From NCBI GenBank assembly GCA_009733575.1, contig ML769528.1, positions 62,001 through 126,000 of the forward strand: DNA of 64,000 nt. Reading direction: 5' to 3'. A model generated the notes under the pieces. The model was given only the letters and a program-made list of their open reading frames with translations, was not told the origin of the DNA and did no database searches. A program made the translations under genes and the position numbers. Below are positions 23,901 to 34,341 of this stretch, one piece after another (position 1 is the stretch's first letter; every line of letters starts with the position of its first letter). This DNA is from Gymnopus androsaceus JB14 (lineage: Eukaryota; Basidiomycota; Agaricomycetes; Agaricales; Omphalotaceae).

Positions 23901-24918
23901 AGGTTTTATGAAAGAACTTTACAAACAACTCGGAATCGAAGCAAACTTTACGACGGCATATCATCCTCAGACTAATGGACAAACTGAAAGAACAAACCAG
24001 GAAACCGAACACTATCTTCGTTTGTTCATTAATTACCATCAGTCAGATTGGCACGAATGGTTACCCACAGCCGAGTTTGCATACAACGATCGAGTACACT
24101 CCGCTACGAAAGTTACTCCCTTCTTTGCCGATATGGGTCGTCATCCCTATAAAGGCACTGCACCGAAAGAAAAGTCCTCTAATCCCTCAGCCCAAGAGTT
24201 TGCCGATAGTATGAAGAAAGTACGAGACAAAGTAGGATCAGCGCTAAAGAAAGCGGCTGAAGACATGACTCACTACTATGACAAAAATCATAACGAGTCA
24301 AGAGAATACAAAATCGGAGACAAGGTGTGGCTCGAAGGAATAAACATTACGACAAGTTGTCCAATGAAAAAGTTGGATGACAAACGTTTTGAACCTTTCG
24401 AAGTATTAGAGAAAGTTGGCCGTAGTTCATACAAACTCAAAATCCCAAAAACATGGAGGAACGTTCATAACGTTTTTAACGAAGTTCTCCTCACGCCATA
24501 TTATCCTCCACAATTTCCAAAACAACCCCGAAATACCAATCCACCTCCCGTAGAAATCGAAGGAGAAGAACCAGAATATGAAGTCGAAGAAATAGTCGAT
24601 TCGAAGGAAAATAAAAGAAGCAAGAAGGTGTCGTACAAAGTCAAATGGAAAGGGTATGGACCACATGAAATGACATGGGAACCAGTATCAAATCTCGACA
24701 AAGCAAAGGATGCTATTAAGGATTTCCATAATAAAAATCCTTCCAAACCACGCTCAAAAGACATCCGAAAACTTGAAATACCCATGGCATTATTTCCCAA
24801 ACACCTTTTTCGCCCCATTCCTGAATCATTAACGACACCCGTTCCAACTTCTATACCAACCGAATCCATGACTGCAAAGCTCGCGCGATGTGGAAATCGC
24901 GTCCTAAAGAGGGGGTAA
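20962..24918 (+). pseudogene. Pol of gypsy element 2: PR-RT-RNase H-IN-chromodomain
   Basis: The pol frame is -1 relative to gag and open from 20884. Protease: LLDCGATGS (Cys in place of the usual Ser or Thr after the catalytic Asp). RT: SPFFFVKKKDG, RYPLPLI, and the catalytic YMDD at about 22420-22431. RNase H: FRVEADSSD and WTDHQNL. Integrase: HHCC finger (GGHPGQYKT, CEKCQ), then GVDLIG, VHDRGPQF and ERTNQETEHYLR for D, D and E. A chromodomain (YEVEEIVDS, YKVKWKGYG, TWEPVSNL) ends the protein. One TGA at 23629-23631, just after the HHCC domain, breaks it. The final TAA (24916-24918) abuts the 3' LTR. Confidence 0.9.
24906..24918 (+). promoter_or_regulatory. Polypurine tract of gypsy element 2
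   Basis: AAAGAGGGGGTAA directly precedes the 3' LTR and overlaps the last codons and the stop of pol. Confidence 0.75.
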
Positions 24919-25376
24919 TGTTACGAACGTTCTTATCTTATCAGACACATAGTATTATCCTTTATCATTTTTCCTTTATTTACTCTTGTATATCTAATAT
25001 AAGCGCGCGCTTGTTTAGACGCGCGGCTATACTAATTAGATTCTGTCAATCAGAGTATGATTGTTTCCGATCATAACACATGCTAGCATGTCCATACTTG
25101 TACGATCGACTTATCATTACTTATTGTCGTTTACCTGTTGTCTTTTATTGTTTCACGCATTGTTACCACACGGACAGGGTACAGGGTATAGGGCTTAGGG
25201 TTTGTACTTTAGTATATAAGTAGTTGTAACTGTAGCTTAGTCCTTAGCTTCAATCTCGTCAATATCTCCTAGTTCTCAATATCATCTTCTTCTCTTTTCC
25301 TCATTGTTCTTGTCTTTGCTTAAGTCAGAAGTCGTGACGCCTGGTACCTCGTGTTGTGGGGAACTAGTTGCTGACA
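24919..25376 (+). repeat. 3' LTR of gypsy element 2 (458 bp)
   Basis: Same length as the 5' LTR. All nine differences are transitions; eight are at CpG sites and one is CpA to TpA. Confidence 0.9.
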
Positions 25377-26348
25377 CCATCCTCTAGCCTACATCTTTTC
25401 AGCCCTAGTCCATCCCCTACTAAGCCCTATAATCCCTAAGTGCGGCATTATCCAACATTACTATCAAGTCAAGATGTACCAATTTGCAATTTACCCAAAA
25501 TTTACCAAAAGGTTTTTCTGACAAGAATAAGGCCAGGAGGCTGGAAGTACTGGAGTTAATTGTTTTACAATACCTTGAGCGTGAAGATGATCTGTTAGAA
25601 CCTGGTCCTGCAGGCTCAATAACAATATGTAATATGTAACAAAGTCTATATAATACTCTGTGCTTAACATCAGGGTCACCGTGTGTAGTTGATGGCAACA
25701 ACAGAGGCTTAGGTCACTGAATAGAGTTCAGGCAGAGGTCATCAAGTGTCAACAATGACTTTGAAAATGAGTAGCGCAACAGGCAAAAGCCCAAAGGTTA
25801 ACCAGATAAAAACTAGAATTTGTAAGCTGGGGCTTCACAGTGAAATAGCTACAGTATTTATACTGTTCCAGTGTTTGTACATGTTATGGCACTGTGTAAG
25901 TTATGTAACTGGGTAATGTCACCTGATGCCCAAGATCCCCGGGGTTAATCTGAGGTTAATCTATGTTTAAGTAATGAGTAAGATATAGCTGAGATATGTA
26001 TGTAAAATGGAAGAAAAATAGTGGGCATGGTTATGACCACTGGGTATGGGTCATAACATGATCCACAAGTAGAAGGAGCTTAAGAGGCTGCAATTACGGA
26101 TTCAGACACAGATATGGAGTGGAGAATTTTGGTTACAGTAATCCATAGCTGGTATAATAGTATATTCCTTCACTCTGAAGGCAAATAGTGAGAGTGAAAG
26201 CTGAACATCATGGTGAGAGTAAAGAAATTCGCCATGTAAGTACGTATTAGTCTCCGCGGGTACAAATAAGATCAGACCGCCAATAAGCGCCATTATAGCA
26301 TTGATTGATAGTCACTCTCTGTGACTTGTCACTCTTGCTTCAACTTCC
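25377..26348. other. Intergenic, no supported gene
   Basis: The first 60 bp continue the pyrimidine-rich tract interrupted by gypsy element 2. Minus-strand frames at 25420-25701 are unrecognised. Confidence 0.35.
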
Positions 26349-26655
26349 ATGGCTCCCACCACTCTTCACCATGTTCAGCACGCTCTATTTAACCTTCAAA
26401 AATTATACACTACCAGAAACAATGAAGATAAGATTGTGAGCGAAAAAGTACTGGAAGAACTGGCGAAAGGTATGCTTCTACATGTTATGATATGGCTATC
26501 AGCATTGACAGTGCCTATGCCATAGACATTGTGAGAAATCTACAACAGTTGGAACACTTCCCTTACTTGTTGCTTACCGACTTGGACGAGCTTCTTGATC
26601 TGACATTCAGTGTGTATCACTTTTTGGAAACTGTTGAACCTTTGTGTTCAAGTTA
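26349..26655 (+). pseudogene. Small hypothetical gene relic
   Basis: ATG 26349 opens a frame beginning MAPTTLHHVQHALFNLQK and continuing to KVLEELAKG. After a one-base shift near 26485 the frame continues as AISIDSAYAIDIVRNLQQL and LLLTDLDELLDLTF to a stop near 26655. The amphipathic, Leu-rich composition looks coding, but I recognise no family. Confidence 0.3.
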
Positions 26656-27747
26656 GTATGGATATAGGAAAACTCACTAACAACTCCCAACCTCACCAAT
26701 CATCATTGGGAAGCTGCTTTGGGCAGCAGGCTTGAAATGTCCTTGTCTCTTTTATGTGTGTTCTGATGCAGTGACTCTTGTTGGAATTCACAGAAAATCT
26801 ATTTTAACCACATTACAACATACTTATGAATTTATGATATCACAGGAGATATTTGCGCATACACCCACAGTATCCATGCATATACTCACAGTAGCCACTT
26901 GACTGTATGCATAGTAGTCACAGATATTCACGTAGTGCCCACTTTCCTGTTATATGCACAATGACATAGTCATTCTTACAGGTATAAATACAGTATGTAG
27001 TTACTCGTGTACCTTACCTGTTTGCCTCAGGGCCCAGTTGAGGTCAAACGGCTACACAATCATTAAACTCCATTTTTTATTTCTAACAACTCTTGTACAT
27101 ATGTATTTTGTAGCACCTGCCTGTATTATAAACCCTACTTGCATGTACATGAAAAAACTACCTCTACCACCCTTTAGAGCTCACCTACCCATTTATTTAT
27201 CTACCTGCTGCCACTTATTTTCTGAATATGCGTTTCTACGTGACACTTGTGCTCTTGCTTTCAAGTGTCATGGCCTTTCTGATAAGAATGTAAGCCTTCC
27301 CTTTCCCGATGCTCACCTACATGTACATGGTCTTACCTACTATGTTGTAGCAACCAACACAAGCATCTGATAGGTGCAGAAGTTGTTGTCAATGCGAGAG
27401 GCTGCGGGAGAGATGTTGGATGCCTTATTGAAGTTGCCCCTCGTCCTAGACCATCCTAGACCATGTTTCCTCCGGCACTGTGTGTTCCTGAGAAATGAGA
27501 GTGGGCAGTTACAGTCATGTATTGAACTATTTCATGCACTAACAACAACATCAACATTCAATGGAGTTACACACAACTCTATACAGATATATATAAGGTC
27601 CATTATCCTTCCACCCACACTTCAAATTCATTAAACGGAGTCCCAATCATCACTTCCAATACCTGACTTTCAGCATCATATTCACACATCCTGTTTCCAA
27701 CTGACTAGCCCAACTCGGTGGCTACAGACACACCCTTCAGTGCCTGA
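26656..27747. other. Intergenic, no supported gene
   Basis: Plus-strand frames at 26954-27370 and 27374-27634 are open but lack recognisable motifs and coding-like composition. Confidence 0.35.
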
Positions 27748-28882
27748 TTAACACCCCGAGATTTTCACGTCCATGATATTCACTCCAAGGTCAAACCCAA
27801 AAGTCCCGTTAATGTTGAGAGTTCCATTCCAATACTGAAATGTCACAGTAGTCGTCCCATTCGTTTTCTCCAATAAAACACCATCATCAACATAAAGTTG
27901 CCCCGAAGCATTGCCGCTGGAGCAAGGGGCAACAACCAGCTCAAAGTCTGTCTGGCGCAGCTCCGTGGTCGTCATAGTCCCGTTTACGCGCAGTGGCAAG
28001 ATGGACCCCCCAATGATATACACTGGGATCTCCATAAAGTCCATGTCATTGAGCGTCACGTTTGAGCCTGCACCGATAATGGGTGCGAGTGTTTGAAAGT
28101 CGTAGAACATGTCATTAGGCATGATTGATGTCGAGTTCTCTTCGGTGACTGGGGATATGAAGATGGAAGGACCAAAGAGAAATTGGAGGTCGATGGGGTA
28201 GGTAGATGTCTCTTTGGGGTACTTGTACCATAAGGGCTGGATAATGGGGCCTCCATCAAGGCTAGCTTGATGAAGAGAGGTGTACAGATAGTCCATGAGA
28301 CGGTACCTGCAGTAAATGGTAAGTGGATAGTATGAAAAAAATTATTGAAACTACAAACCGCATATCAAGAACATTCTTCGCTGCTTGAGCAACAACGAGC
28401 CAGCGGTAAAACTCTTGGCTGATACTCCCATCGTTGTTGTGCTATAATTCCAGAAGTAAGTGAATGTCCAACAATGCCCAAATACATAGAAACACCATCC
28501 ACATTCCTCATGAAAGGATAGAAACCGCCAACATCGCCCATCCAGTGGTACAAAGTGTGCTTGTTGTATTATCCGCATATCCACAAATGTCGCTTCCCAC
28601 CATAGGGATCTGATACACTCCAGCCTTTAACATACCAACAATACTGATCCGGTAATCGTGCCACAAGCTATAGCCATTTCCCGACATGAGCTCCGGCTCC
28701 AGCAAATGTAGTGATGATGAGAGTACATAGACTGGGGCATCTGACAAGCATAGCGGTGCGTGTTGCGGCGGACATCGTACTCGACAAGCATAGCGGCGCG
28801 TGTTGCGACGGACATCATAGTACCAAAGAGATTATGGACATCGTACTCGGCAAGCCCGTTGGCGTGTGTGGCATTGCTCTAG
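27748..28882 (-). pseudogene. Glycoside hydrolase family 31 (alpha-glucosidase) relic
   Basis: Reading the minus strand gives the GH31 series in order: [85 protein letters not shown], and the intact last exon (28306-27748) with DGGPIIQPLWYKYP and FLFGPSIFISPV. A frame-preserving 52-nt intron lies at 28307-28358, and another probably at about 28440-28490. These enzymes hydrolyse terminal alpha-glucosyl bonds, usually after secretion. The gene is broken by a 40-bp tandem duplication (about 28743-28824), frameshifts near 28530 and 28660, and loss of the 5' part including the nucleophile region. Confidence 0.8.
28743..28824. repeat. 40-bp tandem duplication in the GH31 relic
   Basis: GACAAGCATAGCGGTGCGTG at about 28744 recurs 40 bp later with a few changes, extending through GCGGACATCRTA. 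Because 40 is not a multiple of three, it shifts the GH31 frame. Confidence 0.65.
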
Positions 28883-30855
28883 AAGACATTAAAGCAAGAG
28901 TAGAACTTAAAAAAAATCGCTGGAAAGTAAAGGAAGTGTGTTTACTCGCAAAGAGGCGGAGTGAGCAAGTTGACCTGGTAATCTCGCTTTTCCAAAGTAG
29001 AGGAAGACCTTATATCAGACTGGTTGCCAAAAATAGGAGTGTTGGGATCTGGAGGCGGCGTTGATCTGCCTTGTGGTAAATCCATTCTGAATTCAACCAG
29101 CGCAAGCGCACGATAAGCTGTTTTTGTTTTATTTCGCGCAAGAGGTAATAAGAAGAGAAACAGATTTATATTTGAGAAATGTTATATTGAAATAAGAGAG
29201 TTTCTGGTAAGGAGTAGAAGGGTCAGAACATGAATAAACTCTAGGCAAATTCAGAACTTACAGTAACGGCGCCGTATTGTGCTCCCTTACGCTTTAAATC
29301 CTTTCGCTATCTTACGATTCCCGTTCCGTTCTACTTCTTCTCCCAAATCCTTCATCAAAGGTGGTATGCCCAGCCTCCAGAAGAGGATGACGACATTCAA
29401 TTAGAAGAACGAAAGAAAAAACCAACAAAGGATGATACTTACCGCAAACAATCAACGCATGTTCCCAACCAAATCAACGCCTGCGTCTATGAATGGAGAG
29501 GTCTGGGAGGAGAGGGAACAAGGGAGTCTGGGCCCAAATTTGGGTTCGGGGTAAGGATATGCCATGGGTAGCGAAGATGTGCACCAGCACACGCTGTTGC
29601 TATTAATGGAAACAGCAGAGGAGGCGGTGTAAAGAGCATGGAAGAAGGGGAAGAGGTGGAGGAAGAGCTTGGTCAGAACAGACAAGGAAGAGTCGAAGAA
29701 ATGGGCACTCACACCCACAGCAAACGGAGCCTGCCTCTAGTCCCCTGCTAATCTTACCTTCGTATCCTGCCTCTCAGCTCTCCCCGGAGAATTTAAACGC
29801 AGATTTACAGAGCGTAGCTCTACGGCAGCCCAAATCCGGGTCCAAGAGGATTGAAAGGGCCGTATACAGCGTCGGCGGCGAGGAAGGTGCTTGAGATGAG
29901 CACGGAGGCTGCAGAAGGGAGGATAGAAGCGACACAGTTAGTGGAGGAATGAGGAAATGCAGTGAGAGGGGGACAGAAAAGGGAAAAGGAAGAGAAAAGA
30001 ACGAAACCCACTCACAAACAGAATCGCCGTCTCCGTTTCCCATTCCACGCCCTCCATTCCAAAGTCGCGATAGACGTCATCGTCAAGGCGTAAAGCCTAA
30101 GAAAGGTGGATTAGGCAATCCCTGTTATTCCAAATCAAACTAAACAAGTCCGACTTGTACACAGGGCGACTTGCTCCTAGCTTATTCAAAAGCCAAATAA
30201 ACTTTTGAACATTCCGAGGAATTCCTGTAGGCCTACAACATGCAACCTGGGACAGTGATGACGACGTTGAGAAGAAAGAGAAGGGACGATGACAGCCAAA
30301 GCTACCCGTCTTTGAACGTCGTGAAGCAGTCGTCCAAGGCAGAACAACGGGTGAAATTATCCAACCGTAAAGACAAGGTCGTATCATACAAAAACCCTCG
30401 GAGGCTGCATATCCGGAAGAACTCGAAGAAAGTCCAATATAGACGAGGCAGATGGATGGGATATCAGAAGCATGAGTGTCTGTTAGACATGACGGTGGGG
30501 GTGGTACTCCCGTATGCCTGGTATAGTCCAGGATCTACCAATGAAAATCAGATGGACGTACATCAAAATAGAGACATTCACATACCAGTTACTCAACTAG
30601 ATGTTTTGCAGTCAGTATCCCCGATTCCCGGATACTCTTTTCTGCCTATCTAGAACGCTCGAAACCCAATTATTCCTTCCCTAATTTCCATAAGCACTCA
30701 TATCCCCCCTCTCTCTCAATTCCTTTCAACTTTTATTGAATTAATCTGAGGCAAATTCGGATATTTGGGTGGGGTCAATGAAATTATAGACGACAATTTG
30801 AAAGCATCAGATCGGATGGTGTGGTGGTTGAAGGAGAGAATGGACAGTAACATGA
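28883..30855. other. Intergenic, no supported gene
   Basis: Further 5' GH31 sequence may exist up to about 29000 but is too decayed to follow. Minus-strand frames at 29452-30043 and a plus-strand frame at 30240-30653 have no recognisable domain. Confidence 0.35.
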
Positions 30856-31275
30856 TAAGCTTTGTTAAACACAGGGGGGTCAATTAAACTTTTCGTTAAA
30901 CAGTTTAACAGCACTAAGTACAATACATAATAAACCTGATTGAACCCATACGCTGTCCCCAATCAAATAATGAGTTTAACCGCGTTGAACACGGTTTTGA
31001 ACCACCAATCCATTAATCTCCCTGTCACTAACCCAGCTGTTAAACACCGTTAAACCGCTGTTCAACAACGTTGAACATCTTTTCAAACGAAACAAGACCT
31101 AAGTACACCAAGTCGTTAAACGTTGTTTAACGAGTTTAAACCAGAAAACGCACCAAAAAATTGTGTCATGTTTTGTGTAGTACTTGGTAGTTAAACTATG
31201 TTAACAGTTAAACAAGCAACCGTTAAATGGGTTAAACTGGGACACCAGATACAGTGCCCATTAAACCAGTTAATT
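30856..31275. repeat. Left TIR and subterminal GTTTAAC array
   Basis: The TIR spans about 30856-30911. Motifs follow at about 30993 (GAGTTTAACCGCGTTGAAC), 31051 (CTGTTAAACACCGTTAAACC), 31075, 31113, 31190-31210, 31221 and 31260. Many pairs are palindromic. Confidence 0.65.
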
Positions 31276-31399
31276 TGGTGAATCGGAATTAAAAGATAAG
31301 ATTATGAGTGACAGGAAAGACGAGCATAGTTATAAAGGAACCGAGAGGGAGTAAACATATGGAGACGAAGCATAGGCAGCAAAAAAAATGATAACAAAA

Positions 31400-33764
31400 T
31401 TATATCCTTCTACTCTTCTTACGCTTCTTGTTGGGTGGCTGCTCAACACCGGCGTTCTCCTCCATTCCTCTGGCATCTACGTCCTTATTGGCAGGCCGTC
31501 CGCGTTTCCTGCCGCGCGCCCCACCAACATCATCACTTGTCGTAGCACTGCTTTCAACAGACACTGCTCCCGGGACAGGTTCCAGCCTGTATGTCCAAAA
31601 CTTGGATGACTTCTTGCCCGTGACAATGACTTCTGTACTAGAGGGACCCGCTTCGTTAGAACTACTAGCTGCCATTCGACGACCCCTGGTACTTCTGCGT
31701 GGAGGCACTGCAACACCATTTCCGACTGGTTCGTTTGAAGCGCCGGTTTCATCATTGGTCGATGAAGGTCCCGGAGTAACTGACCTAGCAAGAAAAGGAG
31801 CTCGCCCTTCACCTGCTGATGACAAAGTAATAGGAGTGGGAGTGGGAGCTCGAGCTGGAAGGGGAGCAGGAGCAATAGGAGCAGGAGGAGGGGGAATCAG
31901 CGCTGGAGCAGGAGTAGGAGCTTGAGCTGGAAGAGGAGCAGGAACAATGGGAGCAGGAGGAGGAGGAATCGGCGCTGGAGCAGGAGTGGGAGCTCGAGCT
32001 GGAAGAGGTGCAGGAGCAATGGAAGCAGGAGGAGGAGGTATCGGCGCTGGAGCGGGATTGGGAGCTCAAGCTGGAAGAGGTGCAGGAGCAATGGGAGCAT
32101 GAGCAGGAAGATGAGCAGGAGCAGGATCATCCGCTGAAGTCAATGTCCTGGGAGTAGAAGCAGGAATGGCGCTTCCTGAAGTCGAAGTACTGGGAACAGG
32201 AGCAGGGGCAGGAACAACTTCACCTCCTGGAGTCGATGTGCTGGGAATAACAGCAGGAGCGACAACTCGTTCGCGTCCTGAAGTCGAAGCAGTCGCAGGA
32301 GGAGGGATAGAAGCGCGAGGAGGCTGAACAACTGGTTCACGTTCAGCGAAACGAAAGCCGGATCCCTCTTCTTCTTGGAAATATTCAGCCAAGGTGACTA
32401 TATTCGCCCCAGAGATTGTTTGAGGGTCGACCAGTGCGACAGGCAAGTGGAACTTTTGCTCGTCGTAGAAGGATCGGGGATCTTCCTTGATTTCATCCCA
32501 AGGTATCTCGCTGCCGTATTGCTTGCCTAAATAACCTATCAATACAATCCACAAAATTTCATTCCAAGTAGACTCACCCCAAATTTTACCCAAAAAGTCT
32601 TTGACCAGTGTTTGAATTTCCTTCCCTTTCAACTCAGCGAGCTCGACGTCTGGAAAGAGCGCAAAGCCGTCGTCGTCGTACAAGAAAATGTACCCCTTTG
32701 GGTCGACAGGCAACGCATCAGCCGCCCAGTTATGGAACGGTTTCACGTAGAGCTTGAGAAATTCGTTTTCGCCAATGGTCTCTGCAGCAAAATCTAGGCC
32801 ACTGGTTCCCATCGAGAAGCTGGTATAACCGTCAGTTGGCAATAGTCAGGCTGTGTCTCTAATAACTTACTGTCTCGTATGCACCTGCTGCTCTGTGTTA
32901 CGATAAGAATAAACCACCAGGGCTTCCACCGGTCCTACACGGCCTGATGTTGCGAGCGCTTTGAACAAAGCCGGCAAAGCTGTTTGAAACCTGCTTTGAT
33001 TGCTAGATATATGGTCCGTAAGTTTCACGAGTATAGCACTAGAAAAAAGTTCACCTACCCAGCAACGTCGACCTGTTTCGCCTCTTCGTTCCATTGATTT
33101 CGTTTTTCCTCCGTCAACCCGTCCCACATACCCTTCACCACAGTCTGGTAATTTTCACCCTGGTCGACCCGTTGCTGGATATCGTCCGCTAGCTGGACCT
33201 TGAAATATTCCCGACCTGTAGTGGCAGCACGGAGTTCTCGAATACTCTCGATAATCTTGATCGCATCCTCATGCGAAACCACGATGCCACTGCCAGGACG
33301 GACCTTCTTCAACTTGTGGTGGTAGTGGTTCTGGAAGACGCGGTTGATGGCCTATAAACAAAGCAACGTCAGTTGTCATAGCGGATTCACCACGAAGTCA
33401 AACTTACAGTCAAATCACTCTTCCTCCTCCCATTAGTCAGTCGGATATTCTGAAACGGTGCCGTCCCATGTTTGATTAATGCCAGGATAGCTTCCGAAGT
33501 GTCTTTCCTCCATTTGTTAACGACGGAACTGCCAACGAAATTGGAGTCATGTTTGTTGACTTGCTTCTCAAATTCTTTGATATAGTTTCGTTTTATTAGC
33601 TCGACTACCCGCGGGTGGATATCCGTACTCTCTCCCTTCTTTGCAGCTGATTCACGAACGGTACCAGCTTGCGCAGGAGCAGCAGGAGCTCGCGCAGGAG
33701 CAGCAGGAGGTGTGTCGGGGGTGTATGCAGGAGGAGGTGTGTTAGAAGGCTCGATGTTGGGCAT
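31400..33764 (-). pseudogene. Element gene A: large Pro/Ala-rich hypothetical protein
   Basis: Four exons: 33764-33408, 33351-33059, 33002-32871 and 32819-31400; introns of 51-56 nt have GTAAGT or GTAGGT donors and keep the frame. A further 51-nt in-frame intron (GTGAGT...TTTAG) probably lies near 32520-32570. The N-terminal part is Ala/Pro-rich, then helical (KKVRPGSGIVVSHEDAIKII; GMWDGLTEEKRNQWNEEAK, slightly HMG-like). The C-terminal part is a Pro/Ala repeat and a basic tail (PPNKKRKKSRRI). A single TGA (32068-32066) interrupts it where sibling repeat units have CGA. I recall similar multicopy proteins in mushrooms, but the function is unknown. Confidence 0.6.
31829..32110. repeat. 72-bp tandem repeat, about 3.9 copies
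   Basis: Units starting near 31836, 31908, 31980 and 32052 encode a 24-residue Pro/Ala block (APAPIPPPPA and PLPARAPTPA types) on the minus strand. The frame is kept through all copies. Confidence 0.75.
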
Positions 33765-34341
33765 TGTGGCAAAGTGGGATGAAAAAAAGCGGGTCGTAAA
33801 GTGACAGTGGATATGACATGGCTGCTTTTATACCTTTCAGGCCACATGAGGGACAATAGATACAGAATCTCACCTGCTTTGATCAAAGGCCACCAAAGGA
33901 CAATAGTTGCCTGCTGGTCTAACCTTGGGCCTGCTGGTCCAACCTTGGCCAGCAATTCCGGGCGTCATCTAATGAAAAGGAAAACAGTAGTCAAGTAGAC
34001 TACAGAGCCTTCAGCTTGCGCTGAAGGAGCAGATCACCAGAAAGCAATCCCAGGAAAAGCTATGGGTCTATGATGAGGAATAGGCGAAAGAGAAAGTAAT
34101 TCTCAGTAAGCACCGACGGAGTCAAAATGATTTTAAGCGCCAGAACTCGGCTGGGCTCGCGGCATTACTAATGCGCTGTAAATTTCTCCAAGTACTTCTT
34201 ATCCTTCCAGACTCGATCCTGCGAATCCTTCTACATTATTGACCTATTATCGACCATTTCTTGTGGTTGTTTACTCTTTGATTTCTGTCATTGAGTTCCG
34301 GTGTTTAGATATCTTGTACTTGGACTAATCGCGAAGCCGCC
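33765..34341. promoter_or_regulatory. Divergent promoter region between genes A and B
   Basis: 577 bp separate the divergent start codons of element genes A and B, so a shared upstream region is likely. No defined operator was identified. Confidence 0.35.

Larger units (their letters stand above)
18760..25376 (+). mobile_element. Ty3/gypsy chromovirus, near full length, 6.6 kb
   Basis: Two 458-bp LTRs (18760-19217 and 24919-25376), both TGTTACG...CTGACA, flank a leader, gag and pol in the plus orientation. The flanking pentamers are CCCTC and CCATC, probably a target duplication with one change. All pol domains are present in Ty3/gypsy order, with a chromodomain at the end. Four in-frame stops (19895, 20258, 20750, 23629) make the copy inactive. 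LTR differences (nine by eye, about 2%) suggest it is older than gypsy element 1. Confidence 0.93.

Noticed and set aside
26954..27370. 138-codon plus-strand frame
   Set aside because: Composition looks non-coding and no motif is present.
30240..30653. Basic 137-codon plus-strand frame
   Set aside because: No recognisable domain, introns or coding-like regularity; probably chance.
31809..32130. Ser/Cys-rich and Leu-rich frames overlapping gene A
   Set aside because: They are the 72-bp repeat read in other frames; the gene A frame continues on both sides of it.
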